A DNA stretch of 64,000 nucleotides from Lepidodermella squamata. Its lineage: Eukaryota; Gastrotricha. The notes under the pieces are model-generated. The model made no database searches. It saw nothing but the letters and a program-made list of their open reading frames with translations, and was not told the DNA's origin. Numbering within the stretch: position 1 is the stretch's first letter; each line of letters opens with the position of its first letter. The stretch spans positions 2,666,001 to 2,730,000 of the forward strand of contig JBLDXI010000024.1 in the NCBI GenBank assembly GCA_047495785.1, written 5' to 3'. Shown piece by piece: positions 1-12,148 of the stretch. A program made the position numbers and the translations under genes.

Positions 1-1097
1 AGTTTGAGTTTGGTCGGGGTTACAAAATCCCGAAGTGTAGGACCGTGGATGAGTACAAAAACTATATCGAACAAATGGCGGCTGTTGATTCGCCCGAATG
101 TTTCGGCCTTCATATGAATGCTGATATCATCTATCAGACTAATACGGCTAATCAAATGCTATCGACTATCATGTCTATTCAGCCGAAAGATGCGGGATCT
201 GGGGCTGGGGAGACTCGAGAATCTGTTGTCTATCGATTAGCTGATGAAATGCTGCAGAAGTTACCGTTGGACTACAACCCTCATGAGGTGAAGGAGCGAT
301 TGAAGAAACTAGGCCATTTGCAGCCTTTGAACATTTTCCTACGTCAAGAAATCGCGAGGATGCAGAGAGTTATCGCAGCTGTTCGAAGCACCTTAACTGA
401 TCTAAGACTCGCAATTGATGGTACTATAATCATGAATGAGTCGCTGAAAGACGCTTTGGATGCGTTGTTTGATGCGAGAATTCCGACTGGTTGGAGAAAG
501 GTCTCGTGGGACTCAGCCACCTTAGGATTCTGGTTTACTGATTTATTGGACCGCAACCAGCAATTTTACACCTGGGTGAACAGCGAACGGCCAGATTGCT
601 TCTGGCTGACAGGATTCTTCAATCCCCAAGGCTTTTTAACCGCAATGAGACAGGAAATAGCCCGAGCTCATAAGGTATTAGGAAAACTAAAAAAAAATCC
701 GCCTTAATATAATATTTTTATTTTTCAGGGCTGGGCGTTAGATGCAGTTGTTTTGGCGAATGAAGTGACGAAGTTGAATAAGGAGGACGTGAATCACGGC
801 CCGCAGGAGGGTGTCTACATTTACGGGCTTTACATAGAAGGCGCTGGATGGGACAGGCGAAATTGCCGCTTGACTGAATCCTTACCTAAAGTCCTCTACA
901 CTGGAATGCCTGTCATATGGGTGTACGCTGTGAATGCAGAGAATAAGCCGAAAAATGCGAATTGCTACGACTGTCCTGTGTACAAAAAGCCACGACGCAC
1001 TGATTTGACCTACATTTTCCCGCTACAATTGAAAACGGCTAAGGATCCTGATCACTGGGCTATGCGCGGAGTTGCCCTACTTTGTGACACAAAATAA
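1..1097 (+). CDS. Axonemal outer-arm dynein heavy chain, C-terminal end (5' partial)
   Basis: The last two exons of a dynein heavy chain are present. The first exon is open from the window edge (frame starting at base 3) to 674. A 54-bp GT-AG phase-0 intron covers 675-728, and the final exon is 729-1097, ending in TAA. The protein shows the C-terminal dynein region: [10 protein letters not shown] at the start, then the [14 protein letters not shown] segment, then GWALDAVVL directly after the intron, and the closing [11 protein letters not shown] and [12 protein letters not shown] blocks. These blocks are typical of outer-arm axonemal chains (DNAH5/DNAH8 type), which drive ciliary and flagellar beating. 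The motor AAA+ ring lies outside the window. Assignment to the outer-arm group is from family knowledge. AATAAA overlaps the stop region at 1093-1098 and may serve as polyadenylation signal. Confidence 0.93.
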
Positions 1098-2062
1098 AAA
1101 AATTATGTCTTGAAAATCTAAAATAATTTAAAAAATTTGAACTAAAATTATTGCATTTTTTTCTCGTCAATCAATGCACGGACCTGTAATTTCTCACCCG
1201 CAATAAAATATCGGTTAAGTGTAATTAATTTGTTAATTATTTATGCCACTGCTCTCTCGAGGGCTGTATGCCATGAAAAAATATATCGCAGATTTTCCTG
1301 TGAATAGAAAGAGTAAATATCAGCAAGATCTTCTCCTGCGCGTACCTGAAGGCTATTTGGTTACAAAATCTTCCTTTAGGATTGATTGAATTTCCACTCT
1401 GCTGAAGGTTCCCTCGTTCATAAGCAAACACTACTACACCATTGAGCCATAATTAGTCAGAGTAATAAACCGCAACGCTGTGGCCCGAAGCCATCGAGCT
1501 GCAAAGCGTTTTTCCCAGGATAACATTGAGCCTGAAAACCGCGACTATTTACAGATTGATTTTCTCTCTGTAGTTGAATAAAACTGCAAAACGATGAGTT
1601 ACGTTGCTAAGCATTTCAACTCAATTCTACCCCTACTCCTTTTTGCGATCCAGATTATCGGGGCTATAACTGGCACGTTTGGTGAGCTCAGCAATTCCTT
1701 TGTTTTGGAAGTTTTTGAAATCGTTTCTCTTATATTTAAAAGGCGGAGTTTTAGTCGAAAATTATCGTGATTTAGAATCAGCAAATTCTAAGTTATAAAT
1801 CATGGAATTGGATCCGCATTAAATCTACAATCATCATAAAATAGACTCTTTTCTGTCATTGACTAAAATTTGCAATTTTTTATATAATATTATATCCAGT
1901 TTTTGTAAATAAATAAACGATTTACCTATTTTGAGTCGCGATTGCGTCCAAATTGAGGCTGCTTTATTGACTACAGGATTTCCGTGACAGCCCGAGGGTA
2001 TCATCATTCAACTCAATCACAGCGAATAATAATTAATCACTCCTCAGGGTGTTTCCTCCAGT
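1098..2062. other. Intergenic stretch, no gene seen
   Basis: AT-rich spacer between the dynein gene and LGIC-a. The open frames here are short and have no recognisable domain, signal peptide or splice pattern. It should contain the 3' UTR of dynein and the promoter of LGIC-a, but I see no clear motif beyond AT-rich tracts. Confidence 0.5.
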
Positions 2063-4128
2063 ATGCATTCATGGTCCGGTGTCATCCAGTGGTATATCCG
2101 AATTTTTTCTTTAAACTGGAAAATGATTTCAGCACGAAATATTTTGTTCGCAATTTGTTGCCAAGCTGTTGTTTCGCTTGATATCAACTACTACTACAAC
2201 GAGACCGAACAAGCGGAACCTGAAGTTGGCTCGCTCAGCGTGAATGATTTATACAAATCCGATGTTGATGGTGAGTCAGAGGTTTTTATAATAAATTCTT
2301 AAAATTTACGTAAATTATTTTGAGTTGGCTCTGAGTTCCAGTTGAGGCAATTAATTTACGATGGCTATTCGTCCTGGGCTCGGCCTAGGCGGAACTCAGT
2401 TGAATCCGTTGCCGTCAACCTGTCTATGAAGTTGTTCGCGGTCGATGACATTGTAAGATTTTACCATAAATCTTCATCCCTGTAACTATCTGAAAATTTC
2501 CAAGATCGAAAAGGAGCAAATCATGGTTTTAACCGCAACAATTACAGCAACTTGGGAAGATGATTTCCTGAAATGGAACGAGTCGAAATTTGCGGCTATT
2601 CCATTTCTAGTCGTTGATTGGGACGACGTTTGGACGCCAGATTTCGCTGCGATTTCGATAAGCCACCTTAAATTTTTTGAAATTTTTTTTCGAACTTTGC
2701 CCTTAATTTTTTACAGCAAGGAAATGTACACGTTGGCGCATGCTGAAGGCATCGATGTCAATATAGACTCATCGGGGAAGGTTATCTATAACCCAAAGGC
2801 GAGCTTTGAAACGGCTTGCCAGTTCGATTTAACGTATTTTCCGTTCGATCTGCAATACTGTCGGGTCGCGTTCGAAGCTTGGACGTATTTGCCAATGCAG
2901 CAATATTTCGTGTTGGATGCTGATCCGATCGACCTAACGAACTATACGCCGAATGAACAGTGGAAGTTGCTATCGATTACCTATCAAAGCTACATTAATT
3001 GCCCGGAAAATGCGACTGGGTCTAATTGCAATGCAGGGGTAAATTTATTCAAATTTAAAATAATTTAAAAATTAAATTGAAAAATTTGAAATTTGAAAAT
3101 GCAATTTTTAAATATTTTTTTCAGGTCTATTTTGATTTTGAGCTCGAAAGGAAAAGCCATTATTATCAAAGTAAGTCTTCCGTTTTTTTTTAATATATAT
3201 TTTTTTAATTCTTTGCTATTATTCTACAGTGGTGATCATCATACCAGTTGTGGTCATCAGTATAACCGAACTTTCTACCTTTATTCTACCTATGGGAGAT
3301 GCTACAAAACTCCATGTATCATTCGTCAGCCTCTTATCATTTACAATTTTCCAGGTAAAATTTCCTAAAATTTGATTCGAATTTTAATTAATTTTAATTA
3401 CAGAGTGAAATGAACAAAGAACTTCCCCGCTCTTCGGACCATCCTCGTAATATTTAAAAAAAAATTTAAAATTTAATTTACTGTGATTTTTCATACAGCC
3501 TTGGTCGTAAAATTTCTACTCATCGAAATGGCCTTCATCGCTGTTGCCATCATAGGCGAAGGGATATCGTTTCACGTCACGGATATCGGAAGAACTAAAG
3601 CTGTAAATGAACTATCTCAACCCTAATTAATTTGAGTTTCGATTTTTCCCCCAGAAAATGTCGAAAGGCCTGATTTTAATCACGAAAATGCTGAGCTATT
3701 CAGTCCAGGTAGACATGCGTGATTTGTTCGATCTGCGCGAGTCTGAGGAGAAGTACGACCAAAATCGATTCGTGAATAAGCCGACAAAGGGGAAACTCAA
3801 AATGCCGACAATCCCCAAGAAATGTAACAAAGTCGACGTTAAATCGAAGACGAAATCGTTGATCCACGATGAAGACAGGCTGATACATATTGATAAGGAG
3901 GAAAAGGCCATCGAGGATCGAGCTGTAGAGGAGTATTACGATCATCAGATCTGGTATTTGCTGGCCTATACGATTTCGCGTTTCGTGTCCCTGCTCTACA
4001 TTGCGGCTATGATTTTGACGCCGATCGCTCTTTTCTTGATAAATATAAACGATGAAGCCGCTTATTACAGGGAACTTCATGGGTCACTCAACTACACCGA
4101 TGCGAAAATTTTGCAAGTCAATTTGTAA
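2063..4128 (+). CDS. Nicotinic-like Cys-loop ligand-gated ion channel subunit (LGIC-a)
   Basis: Nine exons: 2063-2270, 2325-2452, 2505-2657, 2715-3038, 3125-3170, 3230-3354, 3404-3446, 3499-3602, 3655-4128; the sum is 1605 nt (534 aa). A second in-frame ATG at 2123 sits directly before the hydrophobic signal segment and may be the true start. Visible hallmarks are a loop D-like WEDDFLKWN, VWTPDF, the Cys-loop CQFDLTYFPFDLQYC (C-x13-C), a loop B-like AWTY, TM1-TM2 (exons 6-7), TM3 (exon 8) and TM4 near 3950-4060. The usual loop C vicinal cysteine pair is absent; CPENATGSNC occupies that region, so it is not a standard acetylcholine-binding alpha subunit. The 57-bp intron 2658-2714 is AT-AC. 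Compared with LGIC-b it has lost the intron inside exon 6. Ligand is unknown. Confidence 0.88.
2658..2714 (+). other. AT-AC intron of LGIC-a
   Basis: The exon ends in TCG and the next exon resumes at AGCAAGGAAATG. The intervening 57 bp begin ATAAGCCACC and end TTTTTTAC. No GT-AG pair nearby keeps the frame. The same position in LGIC-b and LGIC-c has the same termini. The donor resembles the AT-AC class spliced by the major spliceosome (ATAAG) rather than the U12 ATATCC type. Confidence 0.7.
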
Positions 4129-4895
4129 TGACCTATTAAATTTGGACTGCGATCTAAATCGATTTTTGGACTTCATAAAAAAACATTTCAAATTCATGTA
4201 ACATATTATAGCTGTTTTGTTTCGAATAAAAATGTACAACTAATTTCTGTGATTTGTGACCAGGTAAAAATTCATCCTCGTCGAAAGCATTTTATTTAAT
4301 AAATTTAGACTATTATTTGAAATATTCATATAATAGGTATGACACAGAAGAAAACCAACCTGATCAGCTTCCAGTAGGATAATCGGTTAATTTGAAAATG
4401 CTACGTGAAATGAGTCTAAATATTTACGAATATTGTCTCTTCCTATACTAATAAAAGATTTGTAAAATCGATGCTTGGAATCGATACCTACTCGATATCG
4501 GTTCTGGCGGCTGAAAGTTATAAATAAGTTTGACTGAAACTAGGTCAAATCGACTGGATATGCTGGTACTAGAGTCAAATTACTCTTCAACACTCAACAC
4601 CCAGCGGATCGTCTCGTGCGAAGAACTGCGGGCAGAAAATCATAACTTTTGACAATATTGAGAGAAATTGGGACAAGGTGTCGGCCCAAAGCTGGAAAAT
4701 TATTAATATATTTGTTCCGAAAATATGCCAACATGTAAATAATTGGTTAGAAACTTCAGGAGATCGATTTCTAAGAGTTTTCGAAGGATCTGGTCAAGAT
4801 TCCGTTTATAATGCGAGGGGTCAAAATTCACCTCTATGATTCATGATTCATTTGAAAAATAATGACCTTTACATGATGCACTACGACCTTTACAA
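4129..4895. other. Intergenic stretch, no gene seen
   Basis: Follows the LGIC-a stop. AATAAA occurs about 95 bp downstream (near 4225) and is a candidate polyadenylation signal. The rest is AT-rich with no supported coding region. Confidence 0.5.
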
Positions 4896-4904
4896 TTCTC
4901 AGAT

Positions 4905-5472
4905 GCACATTTTCAGGCCCGCTTAAGTTTCCTCAACGCGCGCGCTCCTATTGGCTGGCGTTTTGTGCGTGCGATTGCGCAACACTTGTGAGCGCGCGCA
5001 CAATGCGAGCAAACAAATTACTGAATATTCTTAAGCTAGATTCACAAATTGCAAAATGTTCGCCGGGCAGAGTGTTCGCTGCGAACAAACGCTTCAGTGC
5101 GGCGAATAACAGATCGTAATCAGGGCGAACAGGGCAAATGTTCGCCAAAACTGTTCACAAATTCGGTGTGTTCGGTGTGTAAAGCGAAAATGTTCTACGT
5201 GTGATGAAAATTTGTCGTCTGAATTTTCGTTAACGCGCGCGCTCACAAGTTACTAGTGCGTGCGCGCATTACTTTGAATGCACGTAAAACATTTCCGATT
5301 TGCATTTTTCGAGCGAGAACCCCATATTCAATCGATTCCAAATTTAATAAATTTCATTTTGATATAAAAACCGCCGGTAAATTCGAAAGTTATCCTTTAT
5401 CATTCATTGACCGCGTGGCCGACCAATCAGAGTGCGCGCGTGGAGGAAACTTAGGCGGGCCTGAAAATGTGC
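4905..5472. mobile_element. Mutator-like MITE (568 bp) with 9-bp target duplication
   Basis: Terminal inverted repeats of about 55 bp: the left end begins GCACATTTTCAGGCCCGC, and the right end read in reverse complement begins GCACATTTTCAGGCCCGC and continues with the same AAGTTTCCTC and GCGCGC blocks. The element is flanked by a perfect 9-bp duplication, TTCTCAGAT, at 4896-4904 and 5473-5481. A 9-bp duplication is typical of Mutator-like elements. No transposase is encoded, so it is non-autonomous. It is related to the larger element at 51266-56199. It sits about 290 bp upstream of the transketolase start. Confidence 0.88.
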
Positions 5473-5757
5473 TTCTCAGATTGTTTGTAAAATTATCCGG
5501 AATCAGTCGATCAAATCAATGATCGGTTGAGCGAACAGGGAACAGTAGGTACAACATCAGACTCTTACGATCGCAAAATAGACTGAAAGAACGTGTAATA
5601 GGAATTACGCAACACAGCAATTCGAAATTCGCAACAAATGAGACAATTTTCAGAGAAAATTCGTGTACAAAAATTATCCTTATTATCCTTATTAGATTAT
5701 AAATTGCGGTACTTCGATAAAATTTTCGCAGCAAACCATTTTTCCTAATAAAACATC

Positions 5758-8700
5758 ATGTCGTCCCTGTCGATGAGCTCGTTATGCTACCTGACGTCGT
5801 CCGAATTATCACCGGACAAAATCAGGCGACTGGCCGATATCGCCATCAACATTCGAATTCACGCGATCCGAGCAACTTCGGCTGCTGGAGTGGGGTAAAA
5901 AATTCTGCAAAATTTGAAAATAATTTTGTAAAAATAATAAATTAATCATTCTCCTATGTTTCCATTTTTTACAGCCATGTCTCGTCTGCGGCCTCGATCG
6001 CAGAAATTCTCGCCGTTCTATTCTTCGATTCGATGCACTACGACCCTGACAACTATCGCGACCCGGCAAATGACCGCTTCGTCATGTCGAAAGGCCACGG
6101 CTGCAGCGGGCTCTACGGCGCCCTGGTCGAAGCCGGATGCTACCCGGCGGACGATCTCGACAAATTTCGAACTTTCGACTCAACCTTCGAAGGCAATCTG
6201 ACGCCGCGATTGAAAGAAATCGACACTGCTACAGGGTCGCTAGGCAACGGCCTGTCCCATGCTGCTGGTATGGCCTATGTCGGGAAATACCTGGAAAACA
6301 ACGCGCCCTATCGAGTTTTTTGCGTTGTTGGCGATGGCGAAATCGAGGAAGGGTCAATCTGGGAGGCTTTGTCTTTCGCCTCGCACTACGGCCTCGACAA
6401 TTTGATCCCGATAATCGATATCAATCGATTGGGCGAGACTGGCCCGACGATGCTTCGAGACAGGACTGATGCTATTCGGCGGCGGTTCGAAGCGTTTGGC
6501 TGGCATTGTACTCTGATTGATGGCCATGATGTTGAGCTGGTGGCGATCGCCCTGCAATCGGCTCGAAGTGACGGCCAGTTGAGCTGCATTCTAGCGAAAA
6601 CTTTCAAAGGCAAGTCGCTTAATTGCACAGTAAAATACCCCTTAGGTTTGAAAATTTCGCATACTTGTATCTCTCTAAATTTTCCAATTTCTTAAAAAAA
6701 TTCAATCTTTAGATATTAAATTTTCAAAAGAAAATCTTTCTAAAAATTCAAAATAAAACGTAAAAATTTAATGTCTAATTTATAAAAATTTATGAAAAGT
6801 TTCTTCGAAATTTCGAAAGGGTGTGGCAAGTGCGCACCCTAAATTTAGGGTTCCAGCACTAATTTTAAGACTCCAGCACTAGATTTCCTCTAAATATGGT
6901 TTTTCGAGTTTAATGTCTTCACTAGAATCTAAATTTTATTGCTATAATGCCTAACCAATAGATCTTCATATTGCGCGTGGTTTTCGCTATGAGCGGTCAG
7001 TTTGGTCAAATTATATGTTATACTTCAGCATGCAGAGCAAATATCGATTCCAAGTATCGATTTTACAAATCAGTATTTTTCCGATATCAGCCATCTTGGA
7101 ACCCGACATTGATAATTTTTCTACGTAGCTTAGGGCCCCAGGTAGCTAGAATAAAAATTTCTAGGTTCAGAGGGGGGGGCGACCAGTATCGATCATAAAC
7201 CGAAAACACCAAAATGGCTGAGAATCCGTAAAATGTAGTTCCAGGACGCTTAAATTTAGTGCTGGAATCTCATTTTAAGTGGTGTAAATATTTGGACCAA
7301 TTTCGAAATTGGGTCCAAATAGGATTCGAAATTGATCTCTCTAATGCAATTGAGCTTTCGAAAATACCCGAGAGTTGGGCAAGCACGCTTTAAATTGTCG
7401 ACAATCCGGTGAAAGTGGAAAAATTCTCTAAAATTGCAGGAAAATAAAAAATCGCATTGCCCTATGATTTTCATTTAACTTCCAGAATTTTTTGAGCAAA
7501 ACCTGATTTTTCCCTAAATTCACATCTAGGTATAAGGTGTTCAAGACATGATAATTATACAATTTAATTTATTGACGGCCAAGTTCTTTAAATTCTCATT
7601 TTCTCGCCTTCTGGACTTCTAGGTAGCTGCATTCCTGATGTTGAAGACAAGGAGAACTGGCACGGCAAAGCATTGACTAAGGAACACGCCGAACGTGCAA
7701 TCGCCTACCTTAAAACCAAACTTTCATCGCCAAAAGCCGAGCGACCCAACAGTCACGGCTTGACCCCGGAACGGCCCTATCTCTACCACAACTACGACCC
7801 AGCAGTAAACCTCGCGAAAATCCACCTGCCAAAACCGCCGAATTACGAAATCGGGGCTGAAATCGCAACTCGAGACGCGTATGGCACGGCTCTGGTCAAA
7901 ATTGGCGCAATTGAGCCGCGGACTCTAGTTTTCGACTGCGACCTGAGCGAGTCGACAATGACCTCAAAATTTAAAGACCCCTACCCACGCCGTTTCGTCG
8001 AGTGCTACATCGCCGAGCAGAACATGATCAACGTCGCTGTAGGCGCCTGTTGCCGTGACCGATCGATTTGCTTCGCCAATACCGGCGCCGGGTTTCTGCC
8101 ACGGGCGTACGACCAGTTGCGAGTCGCGTCGATTTCTAGGTCAAATCTCAACATCTGCGGGGCAAATGGCGGCATATCGATGATAAGCGACGGCCCGAGT
8201 CAGATGGGCCTTGAAGATTTGGCCATGTTTCGAGCTCTTGTTAACTGCGTCGCAATTTTCTACCCAAGTGATGCTGTTTCAATGGAACGTGCTGTTGAAT
8301 TAGCGGCGAGATGCCAGGGCGTGACCTACATTCGATCGACGAAATGCGCGACCCAGGTCATGTACGATAATGACGAGCGTTTTCACATTGGGTCAGCTAA
8401 AATTGTTCGCCGGCCGCGTAATGGCGAAGAAAGTGAGTGTTTGATCGTTTCTGCTGGTGTTTGCTTGGCCGAGGCCGTTAAGGTGGCGGATGAGTTGGCC
8501 TTGGACGAGAAAGACCCTGTTCATGTGACTGTTATTGATTTGTTCACGATCAAACCGGTTGATGAGCAGTTCATAGCCGATGCTTTGAATTCTTCGAGTG
8601 GCAATCTGGTGATTGTTGAAGACCATTATCCTGAAGGTAGACAATTTATTGATTTTCGAAACTAAGATAGGTAAAGAGTTCAGTTTAATGAGCTTTAGTG

Positions 8701-9470
8701 ACTTGGAACTAATTTATTCCAATTCCTGATAACCCCAGAACATTTTATAATTTTAATTCGAATTTTTGCCTTCAACTTGACGCTTATGCATCGGAAAATT
8801 GAATGATTTTTTATGAATTGAGCTGATTGATTGAAATTGAATGCTAATCCAGGGTGATCCCAGCAGCCCTTGTGGCAAGGCGTCGGCCTCCTAAGCCGAA
8901 GATTGCGGGTTCGAGTCCCGCCGGGGGTGCACTAATTTTTCGAATTTGTCACGATTTTTTTAAGGAAAAATATAATTAAGGTGACTACAATAAATAAGTT
9001 TTCGCCCCTGGTGGAATCGGAAATAAATCAAAATTAGGCCAAAATCTACTACTTTATGAGCGTCTTAGCCCTCAATTTCTCAGTTTTATCTTAAAGTTTC
9101 GAATTTTTCCCGATCAATTTCGATCCAATATGTTTAGCCAGAAAAATCAACAATTCAATATAAAATTTCATTAAATTAGCAGGAATTTCGAGGTATTTTT
9201 TATTTTGAAGTTAGAGTTCAAGTTCAACTTATTAGATATTAAATAAGGTCAAATCACTAAATTTATAATTTTTTCCTAGGTGGAATCGGAGAAGCTGTAC
9301 TCTCGGCGTTGCAAATTTCCTCCCGCCCACCTGTTAAAATCGAAGCTCTGCGCCACCTGGCTGTGCGTCAGTGTCCCCAAAGTTGCCCTGAAAGCCGCGG
9401 TCTCGAGCATTACGGCATCGGATTTCTTGCGATTCGATCCGCTGTTATGGAAGCCATCGGCAGCCATTAG
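5758..9470 (+). CDS. TKT: Transketolase
   Basis: Cytosolic thiamine-diphosphate enzyme of the non-oxidative pentose phosphate pathway, moving two-carbon units between sugar phosphates. Four exons: 5758-5894, 5975-6609, 7623-8636, 9280-9470; the sum is 1977 nt (658 aa), near family size. Visible marks are SKGHG near residue 90, the ThDP/metal motif GDGEIEEGSIWEA near 165 with DINRLGETG after it, KTFKG at the exon 2/3 junction, and the catalytic-glutamate segment YIAEQNMINVAVG near 385. Intron 2 (6610-7622) begins GCAAGT and ends AG, a GC-AG intron; it is the only option that joins KTFKG to the exon 3 frame. Intron 3 holds a tRNA gene. The segment after SNLNICG reads ANGGISMISDG, where vertebrate enzymes have a His and an acidic residue; a change in activity is possible but unproven. 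Confidence 0.95.
6610..6615 (+). other. GC splice donor of transketolase intron 2
   Basis: Exon 2 ends AAAG and the intron starts GCAAGT, the standard GC-AG donor consensus. The acceptor AG is at 7621-7622. Using the downstream GT at 6630 instead would put exon 3 out of frame. Confidence 0.8.
8857..8929 (+). tRNA. tRNA-Arg (anticodon CCT)
   Basis: A 73-nt cloverleaf. Acceptor arm ATCCCAG (8857-8863) pairs with CGGGGGT (8922-8928) with one mismatch and one wobble. The D stem is GCC/GGC. The anticodon stem is TCGGC/GCCGA with loop CTCCTAA, giving anticodon CCT at 8890-8892. The T stem is GCGGG/CCCGC with loop TTCGAGT. The B box GGTTCGAGTCC is perfect. No intron is seen. The gene lies on the same strand inside transketolase intron 3 (8637-9279). 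Confidence 0.92.
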
Positions 9471-10858
9471 AAAAATGATAACACCTTTTTTACTATTCAC
9501 TATAACTAACTTTATTCAGAGATGATGGGACTATTTGTGAATACGGACATAAAAATGATGTACTACAGTCGACACAGGATGTATAAAATGTATAAAAACT
9601 GCTGTCAAGTGACTTAGAGCCTACTTTCCTCTTACATTTCCGACGCAATCACTTAGCTGAGGTTCCGTCCGCCTAATAATGACCCTGCTCGAGAAGTACA
9701 TAACAAATATCCCGTCTGATTGCAACACTTTATTTGGCGAAAACAAACGCGTGGAGGCGTCGATTTGGCTTCTAGAAACGTCCGATTCTTCCACGTTTCA
9801 GCCTACGCAAATCCTACGCAAATCAGAAGAGGAACCTATTTAAAGCTTAATATTCAAGCGTGGGGAGCTGAACAGCATTGTTTTCATTTTCAAAAAGCAT
9901 TTGTTGTTGCCAAATTGCCTCGCTAGGGTAGATGTTTTTTGGAAATGAGTATGGAAATGAGCTATTTATATCCAAATAACACACAGGCCCTAAATTTGAC
10001 CGTTCGAGCACCTTGATTTTCCGATTTTGCGCAATTTCCGAAATAACTTTTCTTGATATGCCCTAAAACCCCGAGTTCTGCTATTACAGCTACCAAATAT
10101 CCTTGGTTATGTAACTTTAGTATTCTCAATATGAGCTTCATAGACTGCTGATATTGGGGCACCACCGATTATTAAAATCAGTACCGTAACAAATCCGTAA
10201 CAAATGGTAACAAAAATCAGTTTCGAATTTGGAGGTGAAACCTAATAATTGATCGATTTGGCAATTCTAGTCTTTCAGTGCTAAGCCATAAATTTACGTG
10301 AGATAAACGCACCCCTTTGGATTCTCGCAAGGCTTCCCAACAGTGGGTTCCAAGAACTGAGTTCATCCTTTGCGGTTTACGGCTTGTCATACTTTGTTCA
10401 CATGTGTTCACTTTGTTCTCACGGCTTGTCATATTGGTATCATGGTACCATAATTTACAGAACGATATCAAACGTGGTATCATGATTCAGGTGCTACAAC
10501 TCTTTGAGATTCACTTTTTGAACTCCTCTTTCTGGTTCATTTTCACATCGTACTTTGAGTTATGACCTAGTGGGAACTTGGGAGCTGAGCGGATGTCGTG
10601 TACACGTTGTCGCGATATGATGTTCGTTTTACCGTATCAAGTTACGAAGTACCGGAAAGAGTCTGCTTCCCAATTTCCAATCTCGTGACTAGACTCGCCG
10701 TCCATTACCTTACAACATAATGTAACAAGTCATTCGGTCTAAAAAGTGCCCGACTTCCTATACAGATTAACTTCCTTCCTACACATATAGATAGTTCATT
10801 ACTTGTATTAGTCCGGTGTGAACCAACCTGGTAATATATATACTAGTCCCAAAGCTTC
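9471..10858. other. Intergenic stretch with a 7TM relic
   Basis: Spacer between transketolase and GPCR1. Apart from a short degenerate 7TM fragment at 10318-10361, I see no supported gene. A TATA-like ATATATATA lies near 10833-10842, shortly upstream of the GPCR1 start. Confidence 0.5.
10318..10361 (+). pseudogene. Relic of the 7TM receptor N-terminus
   Basis: The 44 bp translate as WILARLPNSGFQEL, matching the conserved N-terminal WILARFPERGF-E segment of the adjacent receptor array at most positions. Similarity stops on both sides. It probably marks a further decayed array member. Confidence 0.5.
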
Positions 10859-12148
10859 ATGATGAACAACAATTTGAAGATGAACTATTCGAACTATCCG
10901 GCTATTGGAAAGTCTTGGATCCTCGCTCGGTTTCCTGAGAGAGGTTTCGAACAGCTGAGACCGTATTTTGTGGGGTGGTATCACGATTTGGGAGCTACAA
11001 GTCTCGATCAGCGACTTACATTTGTTCTGCTTTTCTCGGTGTCAACCGTGTTAGTCGCTGTTTCCAATGTCGCTAACATTCTAATCTATCGCAGACGGCA
11101 CGTGCGACGCGATTTTCTCGTTCTAAGCTCAATTTTAGCGGCTAATTGCACAATATTTTGCACGACCTACTGCGTTTTGGTTGCGAAGACTGCGAGAACA
11201 GGATTCTGGGACGGTAATGACATGAGCTGTGTGTTTCTTCAATGGTTCCTCTTCACGTGTGGAACGGCTGGCCCATGGCTGTTTATGCTGATCAGTTACG
11301 AGAGGAAACTATGTCTGCTCTCAAACGACCCGAATTCGAGATCTAACTCAAAAAAGGTGAGATTTGCGATATAAAAACGTTATGTCCGTCACTGGGTCAT
11401 TCCTCTAGGTTGCAATTCTAGCTGGTGTTTCAATGGGTTTCATTTCCCTGACTTGGGCAACTCTTTGTTTCTACCCCCTTCAGTCCTTCACATTGAGGCA
11501 CATAGTCGTACCTGGTGTGAACAATGGCACAGCTGTACCAATCTGCACGAGCTATGACTACAGAATATTCGGGAAATACGATTCTTCGATTCTGGTCACA
11601 ATTTATTACGCGACTGTTGTCATATTAGTGCCGGATTCAATGATAGCTTACAATTATTGGTGAGTATAACGAGTTGTTTGTAGGTCCAATGTTTAAATGT
11701 TGTAAATTCCAGGAAAATTTTCAGTAAGTTCAAATCGCTGAAGAGGCAGATGAGTGCATCACGCTCGCGCGGGAATCTAAGTAACCCGTTTGGAAGTTCG
11801 CACCGATCATTCGCGATTCCGAATCGAAGATCGATACACAAAGAGTGGCAGAAGCGCGAGTTGTTTTTCGTGAAGCAATCCATCGTCTCATTCTTCGCGT
11901 TCACAATTTTCCACGTTCCGGTTCTGATCTCGTTCATTCTCATCATTTTCTACGACGACCTCGGGCCGCGGATTCTGACGGCTGAATTCCACAAGCTGGC
12001 GTCCTTCATGTACATGATTGAAATGATACTCGGGCCGATGATTCAGAGCGTTCGGCCAGGGTTCACCGACGATCTATATCGCCTGAAAAGGTACCTGGCC
12101 TCCATCTTCGCGCCGAAAATTCACGATGTTGCAGTGCTGAATTTTTGA
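10859..12148 (+). CDS. Orphan rhodopsin-like 7TM receptor (GPCR1)
   Basis: Three exons: 10859-11356, 11409-11659, 11713-12148 (1185 nt, 394 aa), with introns of 52 and 53 bp. Paralogues start at the second Met (10880, MNYSNY). There are seven hydrophobic segments: TM1 about residues 52-76, TM2 86-110, TM3 122-147, TM4 167-190, TM5 218-245, TM6 300-325, TM7 345-370. Class A-like signs are a Cys before TM3 (MSC) and one in the second extracellular loop (PIC) that could pair, SYERK after TM3 in the DRY position, a Trp in TM4 and a Pro in TM6. TM7 has GPMIQSVRP in place of NPxxY. The Ser/Arg-rich third cytoplasmic loop is the most variable part. First of a five-gene tandem array. Ligand unknown. 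Confidence 0.85.

Noticed and set aside
1-1097. Nematode origin suggested by large receptor families
   Set aside because: Axonemal outer-arm dynein is absent from nematodes, which lack motile cilia.
2658-2714. Reading the shared intron as U12-type
   Set aside because: Donors ATAAGC/ATAAGT do not match the U12 ATATCC consensus; CCTTAA-like branch-site matches are too weak to decide.
3700-4080. Minus-strand open frame opposite the last exon of LGIC-a
   Set aside because: Shadow of a well-supported exon; no domain or start context.
6630-6640. GT donor for transketolase intron 2 instead of GC
   Set aside because: It would add residues after KTFKG and put exon 3 out of frame; the GCAAGT donor fits exactly.
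9276-9500. Minus-strand frame opposite transketolase exon 4
   Set aside because: Exon 4 completes a 658-aa transketolase in frame; the other strand is a shadow.
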